Shown one piece after another: positions 10,604-20,290 of a DNA stretch of 64,000 nucleotides. A model generated the notes under the pieces. That model did not search any database. It was not told where the DNA came from and worked only from the letters and a program-made list of their open reading frames with translations. Position numbers and translations under genes: made by a program. The stretch's first letter is position 1. The number at the start of each line of letters is the position of its first letter. Origin of the DNA: Actinobacillus genomosp. 2 (GTDB lineage Bacteria; Pseudomonadota; Gammaproteobacteria; Enterobacterales; Pasteurellaceae); the NCBI RefSeq assembly GCF_029773605.1, contig NZ_CP103807.1, positions 682,001-746,000 of the forward strand, written 5' to 3'.

Positions 10604-10632
10604 TAAAAAAACAGCCCAAAACTGGGCTGTTT
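10604..10632 (-). terminator. Terminator between the surface lipoprotein and Slam genes
   Basis: On the minus strand AAACAGCCCA pairs with TGGGCTGTTT around a 4-nt loop and is followed by a T tract. It sits within the 74-nt gap, so only read-through transcripts would reach slam unless slam has its own promoter. Confidence 0.82.
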
Positions 10633-10654
10633 ATTACATTTCTAAATAAAAGAA

Positions 10655-12349
10655 TTATTTAGTAATTTGTGCATCTACTTCGTCTGTTTTAACACCCCAA
10701 GCTGGTGGAGGAGTAACAGGCTTCGCTGGAGCTGGTGGAACCACTTCTGGTGCTTTATATAATACCTCTTGGACTTTAGCACCAAATGCTGCACCCCAGC
10801 TATTGTTAGCATCTACTGCTTTAGATGCTAATGCACCACCTAACTCTTCTGCATTTTTACCGAATAAGTTAGCATTTAATGAACCTTCTGCTTTATCCGC
10901 TAAACGAGTTGAAGTACCTGCGATTACACCAGCATTGTTTAAAGAACCGTTAAATGCTGCAATGTTTTGATTCACTTCTTTACCATCAACAGACCATACA
11001 TCGTATAGGTTACCCGTTACAGATTTAGTTGCTAAATCAATATTTGCTTTTGCGTGAGTACCGCTAACAAGTTGAATAGATTGATCCGTACCAAGTGCAT
11101 TTGGAACATTAGATACTTTTGCTGTAGGTGCTGTATGTTCGAAACCGTAAGTTACCGCGTGACCTTGGTAAGTTAAGTTACCTTGTGCCTTATCTGCATT
11201 AAAATAAGCTTTTGCTAAGTCACCAGTTAAGTTTGCATTGTAAGCAGTATCATTAGTACCACGGTAGAAGTAGCTGTTTTCTGTACCTTTTTGGTTGTAT
11301 TCACCATAACTAACCACTTTTGTACCTGTTGCACCAACGTCTTTACCTACTTTAACCGCTTCAGGTTGTACTTTATCTAATTTAGATGTTACACGACCAT
11401 ATTGAACATGGTTAAGCTTCACGTCAGTATAAGTAACAGAACCATCTTTATTAGTAGTTGCTTTACCAAATGGAGCATTTGCTAATGCCACTTCACCTTT
11501 TTCTGCAGAAGTTACTGAATTACCATCTACGAAAGTTCTGTGGCCATAAACTTCAGCAACTGTAGTTGCACGATCACGGAATGATTCTGCAGTATAAGCA
11601 ACGTCATCACCTTCACCGTTTTTAGCTACGCCATTTTTATCTAAAGTTCTATTATATACTTTAACTTTCTCATCAGCACCGATATAGTTTTGACGATCCG
11701 CTTGGTATACTAAAGCTTTACCTTGTTCTTCACCCATAGAACTGGTTTTAGTTGTAGCTACAACACCACGCTTTTGACCAATCTCTTCTCCGTTAGTTTT
11801 TTTACCTGTAGTAGAACCGTTTGCAGTTTTGTAGATGTGTTGTAATGTATGTTCACCTTTAGTGTTATCCGTGTTACCACGGAAGTCAAAATCTTCTAAA
11901 TAACCAACAGGTGCATTAGGAATTACATTACCGTTGTGATCGACAGGGATAGATACTACTACTGTGTCTAAGCTAGGATGTAAATCAAGAGCCATGTTTT
12001 CTGCATTGCCAGTTGATTTAGATGAAGTCTCTACTTGGCCTGCTTTTAATACAAAGTTAGATTCTGTTTTTTTAACTAATTTATGACCTACAGATTTGCC
12101 ATCTTTCACAGCTTGTTCTGCCGCCGCTGCTTTTTCTGCTGCTGCTTTTTCTGCTGCTGCTTTTTCTGCCGCTGCTTTTTCTGCCGCTGCTTTTTCTGCC
12201 GCTGCTTTAGCTTGTTGTTGTGCTTGTTGTTGTGCTTGTTGTTTAGCTTGTTCATCATTATTTGATGAACCGCTTGAAGAACTACATGCAGCTAACACTG
12301 CTGATGCAACTAAAGTTAAACTTAGTTTAACGAATTGGTTTTTATTCAT
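10655..12349 (-). CDS. Slam-dependent surface lipoprotein of unknown ligand
   Basis: 564 residues. The lipoprotein signal peptide has lipobox LAAC with Cys22, then Ser/Asn and Gln-rich low complexity, five tandem AAAEK units (about residues 47-75), and a Gly/Asn/Thr-rich body. The C-terminal part has TbpB-handle-like features, SLNANLFGKNAEELGGALAS, where the NAEELGG pattern is typical of Slam-exported lipoproteins in Neisseria and Pasteurellaceae. It ends with a Pro-rich tail APEVVPPAPAKP. I do not recognise a transferrin, haem or factor H binding domain, so the ligand is unknown. ATG follows AAGGA. Upstream lie the CTTTG repeat tract and palindromes. The adjacent Slam supports surface display. 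Confidence 0.8.
   Translation of the reverse strand: MNKNQFVKLSLTLVASAVLAACSSSSGSSNNDEQAKQQAQQQAQQQAKAAAEKAAAEKAAAEKAAAEKAAAEKAAAAEQAVKDGKSVGHKLVKKTESNFVLKAGQVETSSKSTGNAENMALDLHPSLDTVVVSIPVDHNGNVIPNAPVGYLEDFDFRGNTDNTKGEHTLQHIYKTANGSTTGKKTNGEEIGQKRGVVATTKTSSMGEEQGKALVYQADRQNYIGADEKVKVYNRTLDKNGVAKNGEGDDVAYTAESFRDRATTVAEVYGHRTFVDGNSVTSAEKGEVALANAPFGKATTNKDGSVTYTDVKLNHVQYGRVTSKLDKVQPEAVKVGKDVGATGTKVVSYGEYNQKGTENSYFYRGTNDTAYNANLTGDLAKAYFNADKAQGNLTYQGHAVTYGFEHTAPTAKVSNVPNALGTDQSIQLVSGTHAKANIDLATKSVTGNLYDVWSVDGKEVNQNIAAFNGSLNNAGVIAGTSTRLADKAEGSLNANLFGKNAEELGGALASKAVDANNSWGAAFGAKVQEVLYKAPEVVPPAPAKPVTPPPAWGVKTDEVDAQITK
12115..12250 (-). repeat. In-frame 15-bp and 12-bp tandem repeats in the surface lipoprotein gene
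   Basis: About five 15-bp units encoding AAAEK, next to shorter units encoding QQAQ. Copy-number change would alter spacer length by 5 or 4 residues without a frameshift. It probably forms a helical stalk between the lipid anchor and the exposed domain. Confidence 0.85.
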
Positions 12350-12412
12350 AAAATCCTTCTTATTAATAAGAATAGCAAATAAACAATGACAATCAACTAT
12401 AAATCAACTGCC

Positions 12413-12441
12413 CCTTTTGTATACAAAAGGCATATGCCTTT
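12413..12441. repeat. Two overlapping perfect palindromes upstream of the surface lipoprotein gene
   Basis: CCTTTTGTATACAAAAGG (12413-12430) and AAAGGCATATGCCTTT (12426-12441) are each perfect and share five bases. They lie in the leader or promoter about 65-90 nt before the start codon. They may be dimeric regulator sites or mutually exclusive hairpins; no known motif is recognised. Confidence 0.8.
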
Positions 12442-12490
12442 CAGGGCGTTATTTAATCCTAAACAATAAAGCAAGTAAACAAAGATAAAG

Positions 12491-12530
12491 CAAAGCAAAG
12501 CAAAGCAAAGCAAAGCAAAGCAAAGCAAAG
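12491..12530. repeat. Pentanucleotide simple sequence repeat, 8 x CAAAG (CTTTG on the coding strand)
   Basis: Eight perfect CAAAG units, with a partial unit to the left, about 140 nt upstream of the lipoprotein ATG. The length suits slipped-strand mispairing. A TTGTAT-18-TTATAC promoter-like pair lies just upstream on the minus strand, so the tract may be in the 5' leader or beside the promoter. Confidence 0.92.
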
Positions 12531-12651
12531 CATTGTATAAATTTATAAACCTAAGTAAATACAATAAATTAAAGTTTAATAATGTTAATTTAGCTAATAT
12601 CCAACCTATTTTCCTATGTAAAATACGTTTAGATAAAATTCTTATTCATAG

Positions 12652-12684
12652 AAAAAGGGCTTCAAATCAAATTTGAAGCCCTTT
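12652..12684 (-). terminator. Terminator of glpFK
   Basis: AAAGGGCTTCAAAT / ATTTGAAGCCCTTT, a 14-bp perfect stem with CAA loop, followed on the minus strand by TTTTTC. The arms are nearly identical to the lon terminator 3.6 kb away. Confidence 0.9.
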
Positions 12685-12755
12685 GTTTTACATAAATAGT
12701 GGTTAGATTTTTAGCAAATTTTACAGGAATCCGACCGCTTGTAAGAAGAGTTAAC

Positions 12756-14297
<1,542 letters not shown>

Positions 14298-15086
14298 TTA
14301 GTTACAATTACAATTACATGGTAAATTTTTACCGATAAAACGACGGTAGCCCCAAGCACCGACAAGCCCACCTACAACCGGTGCAATCAAAGGAACAAGG
14401 AAATATGGAATATCACGCGCACCAGTTAATGCAATATCACCCCAGCCAGCTAAGAAAGCAAAGAGTTTCGGACCAAAGTCACGAGCCGGATTCATTGCAA
14501 AACCGGTTAACGGTCCGAAAGCACCACCGATTGCCGCAATTAATAAACCGATTAATAACGGAGCCATAGGACCTCTTGGCACACCATTACCGTCATCTGT
14601 TAAAGCTAGAATGAGAGCAACTAATGCCATTGTGATGACAGCTTCAACACAAAATGCTTGTAATACGCTGATATGCTCATTCGGATAGGTTGAGAAGACA
14701 CCTGCAAAACCTACTGTTTCACCTCGAACCATATTTTTTGCCGCTTCTGCCGCTGAGAACAGATCTTTATAGAGGAAATAAACTAATGCAGCGGCTGCAA
14801 AAGCACCAAGAAATTGAGAAACAATGTAAGGAAGCACTTTTTTACCATCAAAACAAGCGAACTTCCATAATGCGATTGTAACCGCCGGATTTAAATGGGC
14901 ACCGGAAACACCTGCGGTAGTATAAACAGCGAGTGCAACCCCTACCCCCCACATAATTGAGATTTCCCATAAGCCGAAAGTTGCTCCAGCTAACTGAGCT
15001 GCGGCAACACAACCGACCCCAAAGAAAATAATAAGTCCAGTGCCAATAAATTCAGCAATGCAAGCACCTTTTAACGATCTTTCCAT
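14298..15086 (-). CDS. glpF: Glycerol facilitator (aquaglyceroporin)
   Basis: MIP-family channel for passive glycerol entry through the inner membrane. 262 residues with six hydrophobic spans. Both half-helix motifs are present: SGAHLNPAVTIAL near residue 63 and GFAMNPARDFGPK near 195, the second with the Arg of the selectivity filter. Shine-Dalgarno AGGAGG lies 5 nt before the ATG. First gene of glpFK, with a GlpR-like operator and a CRP site upstream. Odd detail: the C-terminus ends PCNCNCN, encoded by a short hexanucleotide repeat just before the stop. Confidence 0.95.
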   Translation of the reverse strand: MERSLKGACIAEFIGTGLIIFFGVGCVAAAQLAGATFGLWEISIMWGVGVALAVYTTAGVSGAHLNPAVTIALWKFACFDGKKVLPYIVSQFLGAFAAAALVYFLYKDLFSAAEAAKNMVRGETVGFAGVFSTYPNEHISVLQAFCVEAVITMALVALILALTDDGNGVPRGPMAPLLIGLLIAAIGGAFGPLTGFAMNPARDFGPKLFAFLAGWGDIALTGARDIPYFLVPLIAPVVGGLVGAWGYRRFIGKNLPCNCNCN

Positions 15087-15159
15087 ATAGTCCTCCTACG
15101 GATAACGAAAAGTAAATTACGCTAGTGAATGTTGAAAAACGCAAACGTTTTCGGAATGC

Positions 15160-15179
15160 AATATATAAAAACGAACATT
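15160..15179. promoter_or_regulatory. Candidate GlpR operator upstream of glpF
   Basis: On the minus strand AATGTTCGTT is a perfect left half of the GlpR consensus. The right half is degenerate, about 15 of 20 overall. It lies roughly 75-95 nt before the glpF start. Confidence 0.5.
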
Positions 15180-15204
15180 TTTAGCAAATGAGAAAATGTA
15201 AATT

Positions 15205-15220
15205 TGTGACATTACGCACA
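15205..15220. promoter_or_regulatory. CRP-cAMP site upstream of glpFK
   Basis: TGTGA-CATTAC-GCACA matches CRP at 9 of 10 core positions, flanked by AAATT and TTTTG. It lies about 120 nt before glpF, upstream of the GlpR-like operator, as expected for an activator site. Confidence 0.75.
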
Positions 15221-15271
15221 TTTTGATTCTCAAAGGTGTGATGAACTTCAAATTTTTTGGCTTTAAAATAC

Positions 15272-15305
15272 AAAAAGCCTCAATAAAATATTGAGGCTTT
15301 TTGTA
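15272..15305 (-). terminator. Terminator of the DUF2057 gene
   Basis: AAAAAGCCTCAATA / TATTGAGGCTTTTT, a 14-bp stem with a 3-nt loop. The A/T arms make it potentially bidirectional. It follows the stop at 15318 on the minus strand. Confidence 0.88.
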
Positions 15306-15317
15306 ATTTTGAAATAA

Positions 15318-15920
15318 TTATTGCTGTTTTTTTGCCCATTCCAAGAAGCGTTTTTGAGTTTCTTTATCCGCTTTTTTAAATAAAACTTGCAACTGTTCTT
15401 CTTTTACATTTGTTGTTTCAATGACCATTTGCCCTTTAGATTCTAGAGCTGCATTAGTAAATGCCGGTACAGAGGCAGATGCTTTACTTGCATTATATTT
15501 TGCAAGATTATCCTCAACACGAGAATTTGGGGCAAAACCTTCACCTTTTAACAAATCACGTTTATAACTAATTTCTTTGCCTGATGCTGTTTCAATTTTG
15601 AAATTTAGATCTTTTCTGAATTTATCTACGGTAAAATTTGAGGTAAATTTTGGTGTAACGATTTTTGCATCTTCATCCGTACCATTGAAAGTTAAGATAA
15701 CCGGATCAATTGAAAAATAACTGCCGTCTACAATATCACTTACACTTACAACAACTTGATGCACTTTACTATCAATAGATAAACCTGCCGTACCTCTAGC
15801 CACTTTTTGGCCATCAAATGCAAGTAACTCCACACTATCCGAAACCGTTAATGTACCTGCTGCAGAAAAAGAACTGACCGCTAATGTTGCCATAGCAACC
15901 GCAATTTTCGCTAATTTCAT
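15318..15920 (-). CDS. DUF2057 (UPF0319, YccT-like) exported protein
   Basis: 200 residues. An N-terminal Sec signal peptide MKLAKIAVAMATLAVSSFSA is followed by a soluble beta-rich domain starting TLTVSDSVELLAFDGQKV, the conserved opening of the YccT/UPF0319 family. In E. coli, YccT (CsgI) has been described as a periplasmic inhibitor of curli assembly. Pasteurellaceae lack curli genes as far as I know, so the role here is unknown. Monocistronic: its own terminator follows and the corC gene diverges upstream. There is no lipobox and cysteines are absent from the mature part. Confidence 0.8.
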   Translation of the reverse strand: MKLAKIAVAMATLAVSSFSAAGTLTVSDSVELLAFDGQKVARGTAGLSIDSKVHQVVVSVSDIVDGSYFSIDPVILTFNGTDEDAKIVTPKFTSNFTVDKFRKDLNFKIETASGKEISYKRDLLKGEGFAPNSRVEDNLAKYNASKASASVPAFTNAALESKGQMVIETTNVKEEQLQVLFKKADKETQKRFLEWAKKQQ

Positions 15921-16092
15921 TAAGAAACTCCTTCAATTGAATCAATATAAAAAATATTAATCTTATGCTATGCTAATTTCTGAAAAATAGAAATAAATTT
16001 ATTATCAAAGCCCTTAATTTGTGATAATTTTCTGCACAATCTGATAAATCATAAATTATTCGGGTAAACAGATTATTTTAAGAGTATATACA

Positions 16093-16986
16093 ATGAGTGA
16101 TGAACAACAGAGCGTAAGCTCACAACAAGATAAAAAATCGTTTTTACAATCCATCTTTGGTGGCTTATTTCAATCAGAACCAAAAAATCGTGAAGATTTA
16201 GTCGAAGTCATTCGAGATTCATTAGAGAATGACTTAATCGATAATGACACAAAAGAAATGATTGAAGGGGTAATGGAAATTTCTGAACTGCGTGTACGTG
16301 ATATTATGATCCCTCGTCCACAAATTGTATATATTGATGCAAATCTTGATTTAGCCGCCTGTGTTGATCTTATCATTGAATCTGCTCATTCTCGCTTCCC
16401 AGTTATTTTAGATGATGGCAAAGATACCGTACTCGGTATTTTACACGCTAAAGATTTACTCAAATTCTTGAGAACGGATTCTGAAGCCTTCGATATGTCA
16501 ACTATCCTTCGTCCTGCGGTTGTCGTGCCGGAGAGTAAGCGAGTTGATCGTATGTTAAAAGAATTCCGTTCGGAACGTTTTCATATGGCAATTGTGGTGG
16601 ACGAGTTCGGTGCGGTATCAGGCTTAGTCACAATTGAAGATATTCTCGAACAAATTGTAGGCGATATTGAAGACGAATTTGATGAAGAAGAAATTGAGCC
16701 GATTCGTCAGCTTTCTCGTCACACTTATGCGGTATCAGCGCTAACGGATATTGAAAAATTCAACGAAACCTTTGCGACCGAATTTACCGATGAAGAAGTA
16801 GATACCGTGGGTGGCTTAGTGATGCAAGCATTTGGACATCTTCCACAAAGAGGCGAACAAATTCAATTAGAAGGCATTGATTTTAAAGTCACTTCTGCCG
16901 ATAGCCGCCGTCTGATTCAATTACGTGTTACCGTACCGGACGAACAGCTGGAAAAAATGGAACAGCTGGTCACCAACGAAGAATAA
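16093..16986 (+). CDS. corC: CorC/YbeX family CBS-domain protein (Mg2+/Co2+ efflux-associated)
   Basis: 297 residues with no transmembrane segment. An acidic N-terminal region leads into two CBS domains at about residues 70-195 (motif [16 protein letters not shown], then [31 protein letters not shown]). A C-terminal transporter-associated CorC_HlyC domain follows ([19 protein letters not shown]). The family is linked to magnesium/cobalt homeostasis and, for YbeX, to ribosome metabolism. The position just upstream of lnt reproduces the ybeX-lnt order of enterobacteria, though a terminator hairpin lies between them here. The precise biochemical activity remains unsettled in the family. Confidence 0.9.
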   Translation: MSDEQQSVSSQQDKKSFLQSIFGGLFQSEPKNREDLVEVIRDSLENDLIDNDTKEMIEGVMEISELRVRDIMIPRPQIVYIDANLDLAACVDLIIESAHSRFPVILDDGKDTVLGILHAKDLLKFLRTDSEAFDMSTILRPAVVVPESKRVDRMLKEFRSERFHMAIVVDEFGAVSGLVTIEDILEQIVGDIEDEFDEEEIEPIRQLSRHTYAVSALTDIEKFNETFATEFTDEEVDTVGGLVMQAFGHLPQRGEQIQLEGIDFKVTSADSRRLIQLRVTVPDEQLEKMEQLVTNEE

Positions 16987-17005
16987 TAAACAAAACATAA
17001 TATCT

Positions 17006-17034
17006 AGGTGAGGTTTTATCCTCACCTTTTATTT
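17006..17034 (+). terminator. Terminator between corC and lnt
   Basis: AGGTGAGG / CCTCACCT with a TTTTAT loop, followed by TTTATTT. It suggests lnt is expressed by read-through or from its own promoter. Confidence 0.75.
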
Positions 17035-17081
17035 GCGTTGTTTCGAAGCATCTTTCTCTATTACTTAATTAACTCTCTCAA

Positions 17082-18593
17082 ATGAAATTTGTAAAAAATC
17101 CATCAATTTTAACCGCTTGTTTACTTGCTGCTGTCCTCGGAGGCATGAGTACACTCGCCTATTCCCCTTTTGATATTTGGGGACTCATCTACCTTTCTGC
17201 TGCCAGCTTAATTTGGGCGGCAACACTTCCACAGCGTAAAACCGCCCTTTGGGCAACCTTTGCCTGGTCGCTCGGCTGTTTTTGTGTCGGGGTAAATTGG
17301 GTACACGTCAGTATGACTCAATTCGGTGGCGTACCTCTTGTGGTGAGCTATATCGCAGTGTTTCTATTGGCTTGCTATCTTGCCATTTATAATTTGCTAT
17401 TCTGCTACATTGCCCAACGTTTCCAAATCCGCAACCCTTTTGCACTTGCGGCGATTTTTACCTTTACCGAATATCTGCGTGGTGTCGTATTTACCGGCTT
17501 TCCTTGGCTACAGTTCGGTTATACGCAAATTGACAGTCCGTTTGCTGGCATTGCACCACTATTAGGCGTTGAGGGATTAACATTCTTTGTAATGGTTGTG
17601 AGTGGTTACCTTGTGTTATTGGTAAAAAAATCTGCAAAAACAACCGCTTCGCTTGCTACTTTAGTAATACTATGCGGATTAGCATTTTCCGCCAAATTTA
17701 TTCCATTTGTGCAAATTGATGAGCAAAAACAACCTCTTAGCGTGAGTCTTGTACAAGGCAATATTGAGCAAAAGATGAAATGGGATCCGGCACATTTTGA
17801 TTATACGTTACAAACTTATCAACGTTTAATCAGCCCATTATTAGGTAAAAGTGATGTGATTGTATTACCTGAATCGGCTATTCCAGCATTAGAAACGCAA
17901 ATTTATCCGCTACTTAGCCAACTTCAGCAAGTTGCTGCAGAAAAAGGTAGTGAAGTCATTATTGGTACTCTCTATCAAAATGAAAGTGAGCAATTATTTA
18001 ATAGTGCAGTGGTATTGGGTAATCCATCACAGCCCTATGACTTACACCATACCACACGTTATAACAAACACCATTTAGTACCGTTTGGCGAATATGTGCC
18101 TTTCGGCTCGGTATTGGATTGGATGCGTGATGTGTTTATTCTGCCGATTAACTTATCGCAAGGTGATTTTGTGCAACAGCCTCTTTTCGCTAAAAAGCGT
18201 AAATTTAATATGGCGATTTGCTATGAGGTAATTTTCGGTCACCAAATGCAACAAAACCAACAAGCACAGCAATCGGATTATTTATTGACGATTACTAACG
18301 ATGCTTGGTTTGGAGCCTCTATAGGCCCTTGGCAGCATTTCCAAATGGCAAGAATGCGTGCACTCGAATTAGGTAAGCCATTAATCCGTGCGGCGAATAC
18401 GGGGATTACGGCAATTATCGGTGTAAAAGGCGAGGTCATTGAACAAATTCCACAGTTTGAAGCGAACGTATTAACTGCCCAAATTCAGCCGTTCAAAGGC
18501 GAAACTTTATTCGCTAAAACCGGAAATTGGTTGATTTATACGATAAGTCTATTTTGTCTGATCTTATCTTTTACAAAATTTAGAAGGAAATAG
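17082..18593 (+). CDS. lnt: Apolipoprotein N-acyltransferase
   Basis: Inner-membrane enzyme adding the third acyl chain to the N-terminal Cys of lipoproteins, required before Lol sorting. 503 residues (E. coli 512). About six N-terminal membrane spans are followed by a periplasmic nitrilase-fold domain. The catalytic triad is visible as Glu in VLPESAIPALE (near 264), Lys in YNKHHLVPFGEYVPFG (near 330) and Cys in MAICYEVIFG (near 380). One hydrophobic C-terminal helix closes it. The ATG has no obvious ribosome site (upstream AACTCTCTCAA), which is unusual among its neighbours. It is needed for maturation of the several lipoproteins encoded in this window. Confidence 0.95.
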   Translation: MKFVKNPSILTACLLAAVLGGMSTLAYSPFDIWGLIYLSAASLIWAATLPQRKTALWATFAWSLGCFCVGVNWVHVSMTQFGGVPLVVSYIAVFLLACYLAIYNLLFCYIAQRFQIRNPFALAAIFTFTEYLRGVVFTGFPWLQFGYTQIDSPFAGIAPLLGVEGLTFFVMVVSGYLVLLVKKSAKTTASLATLVILCGLAFSAKFIPFVQIDEQKQPLSVSLVQGNIEQKMKWDPAHFDYTLQTYQRLISPLLGKSDVIVLPESAIPALETQIYPLLSQLQQVAAEKGSEVIIGTLYQNESEQLFNSAVVLGNPSQPYDLHHTTRYNKHHLVPFGEYVPFGSVLDWMRDVFILPINLSQGDFVQQPLFAKKRKFNMAICYEVIFGHQMQQNQQAQQSDYLLTITNDAWFGASIGPWQHFQMARMRALELGKPLIRAANTGITAIIGVKGEVIEQIPQFEANVLTAQIQPFKGETLFAKTGNWLIYTISLFCLILSFTKFRRK

Positions 18594-18611
18594 ACCGCTT
18601 ATTTGACGAAG

Positions 18612-18652
18612 AAAGCACCAAAAATCAGTCATTTTTGGTGCTTTTGTTTTTT
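18612..18652 (+). terminator. Terminator after lnt
   Basis: AAAGCACCAAAAAT / ATTTTTGGTGCTTT with CAGTC loop, then TGTTTTTTT. Strong intrinsic terminator. Confidence 0.9.
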
Positions 18653-18745
18653 TCGGAATCGAAAATTGAGATCTATTTCACAGTATTTTTTTGAGCAAAT
18701 CCGTACAATATAGTCCAAATTTCCTGATTTATTTGAGGCTATAAT

Positions 18746-20290
18746 ATGCAATCTTCATTACAAGACATTTTAGATACGGTTAAATCAAATTCGCTCACTT
18801 ATCATCAAAAATTAATGATCCTCGGAAACATTGCTGAGCGTCTGTTTAATCCTACTGAGTTATTAGGCTACACCGAAGAAGAATGGCAATATATCGAAAA
18901 CCAAATGATATGCGATCTTAATGAAGGTTATGCCATTTATCGCCCACGTTACATATTGCCGGATTATAATGTTTATATCCAAAAAGGCTGTAAATTTTTA
19001 GATTTACCGCCACCAACTAATCTTGATGAAGCATTAGACGGTTTACTCATTATCTATTCTCACGTGCCGTCTATTACCACCTACCCGGTTTATATCGGTC
19101 GCTTAGATGTATTACTTGATCCGTTCATTACCGATGAAGAACAAGACTATATCAAGATCAAACGTTTCTTAAATCATATTGATAAAACCGTACCGGATTC
19201 TTTCTGCCATGCGAATGTCGGCCCTTATGATACCAAAGCCGGTCGTTTGATCCTAAAAGCAGTAATTGAGCTGGAGAATCCGACTCCAAATATGAGCATT
19301 CGTTACGACAAAACTAAAACTTCTCGTGAATTTGCCGAGCTTGCGGCAAAAGCCTGCTTATTGGTGTCTAAACCATCTTTTGCTAACGATGCTTATTATA
19401 TTTCCGATTTAGGCGAAGATTACGGTATTGCAAGTTGTTACAACGCCTTACCAGAGTGCGGCGGTGCTTATACCCTAACTCGCTTACGTTTAGGGACTAT
19501 CGGTCGTGCCTGTAACAGCGTAGATGAAATGGTTAATGAGTTGTTACCGAAAGTCGCAAAACTCGCCCTTTCAACGATGGATAAACGTCATAAATTCCTT
19601 GTGGAACAAAGTAATTTCTTTGAAACCGACTTCTTAGTGAAAGAAGGCTTTATTAAACGCACGAATTTCACCAGTATGATTGCGATTGTCGGTTTAGCTG
19701 ATGCGACAAATCATCTCTTACAAAAAGAAGGTTTAAATGAAACCTTCGGCCAAAGTAAACGAGGCGATGAGATTGCGACCTTAATTATGGATAAGTTGAA
19801 AGAAATCAATGATGCACATCAAGGCTTATATGTAGAACGCACCAATAACCAATACTTATTACATGCACAAGTTGGGGCAAGTAATCACGCTGAAGACAAA
19901 ATGAATACGCCAGCGCACCGTATTCGTGTCGGTGAAGAGCCAACCTTATTGGCTCATTTAAAACAATCAGCACCATTCCATAAATATTTCCCGTCCGGAA
20001 CCGGTGACTTATTTGCGTTTGACCAAACTTATACCGACCATTTGGATGCGGTAGTCGATATTATTGACGGTTCGTTTGCCAACGGTTATCGCTATATCAC
20101 GACTTATCTCAAAAATACCGATTTAATTCGTGTTACCGGCTATTTAGTGAAGAAAAGTGAGGTAGAACGTTACCGTAAAGGCGAAGCGGTGTTACGTGAT
20201 ACAACTTGGTACGGTGCAGGCACAGATGATTGTGCAAATGTCTTTGACCGCCAATTACGTGATAAAGAAGACGTGAGTGCGAATGAGTAA
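18746..20290 (+). CDS. yjjI: YjjI family glycyl-radical enzyme
   Basis: 514 residues, close to E. coli YjjI (about 516), an uncharacterised glycyl-radical enzyme (DUF3029). The C-terminal part contains IRVTGYLVKKSEVERY, where the Gly of RVTGY is the expected radical site, as in RVSGY of pyruvate formate-lyase and GrcA. A central Cys-rich stretch IASCYNALPECGGAY could hold the thiyl-radical Cys. The reaction is not known. A GAGG ribosome site precedes the ATG. The 3' end overlaps yjjW, which encodes its presumed activating enzyme. Oxygen-sensitive chemistry of this kind fits the anaerobic theme of glpABC and grcA. Confidence 0.9.
   Translation: MQSSLQDILDTVKSNSLTYHQKLMILGNIAERLFNPTELLGYTEEEWQYIENQMICDLNEGYAIYRPRYILPDYNVYIQKGCKFLDLPPPTNLDEALDGLLIIYSHVPSITTYPVYIGRLDVLLDPFITDEEQDYIKIKRFLNHIDKTVPDSFCHANVGPYDTKAGRLILKAVIELENPTPNMSIRYDKTKTSREFAELAAKACLLVSKPSFANDAYYISDLGEDYGIASCYNALPECGGAYTLTRLRLGTIGRACNSVDEMVNELLPKVAKLALSTMDKRHKFLVEQSNFFETDFLVKEGFIKRTNFTSMIAIVGLADATNHLLQKEGLNETFGQSKRGDEIATLIMDKLKEINDAHQGLYVERTNNQYLLHAQVGASNHAEDKMNTPAHRIRVGEEPTLLAHLKQSAPFHKYFPSGTGDLFAFDQTYTDHLDAVVDIIDGSFANGYRYITTYLKNTDLIRVTGYLVKKSEVERYRKGEAVLRDTTWYGAGTDDCANVFDRQLRDKEDVSANE

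Larger units (their letters stand above)
12350..12755. other. 405-nt intergenic region between the surface lipoprotein gene and glpK
   Basis: From left to right on the plus strand: the lipoprotein ribosome site, the palindrome pair, the CAAAG tract, an AT-rich stretch likely holding the lipoprotein promoter, the glpK terminator at 12652-12684, and an uptake-sequence core at 12734-12742. I see no open reading frame or RNA gene here. Confidence 0.75.

Noticed and set aside
12083-12389. Plus-strand open frames rich in Cys/Phe or Ala opposite the lipoprotein N-terminus
   Set aside because: They are antisense readings of the AAAEK and QQAQ repeats, without ribosome sites.
12350-12412. Fur box upstream of the surface lipoprotein gene
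   Set aside because: AAT-rich hexamers are present, but no stretch comes close to the 19-bp GATAAT-type consensus on either strand.
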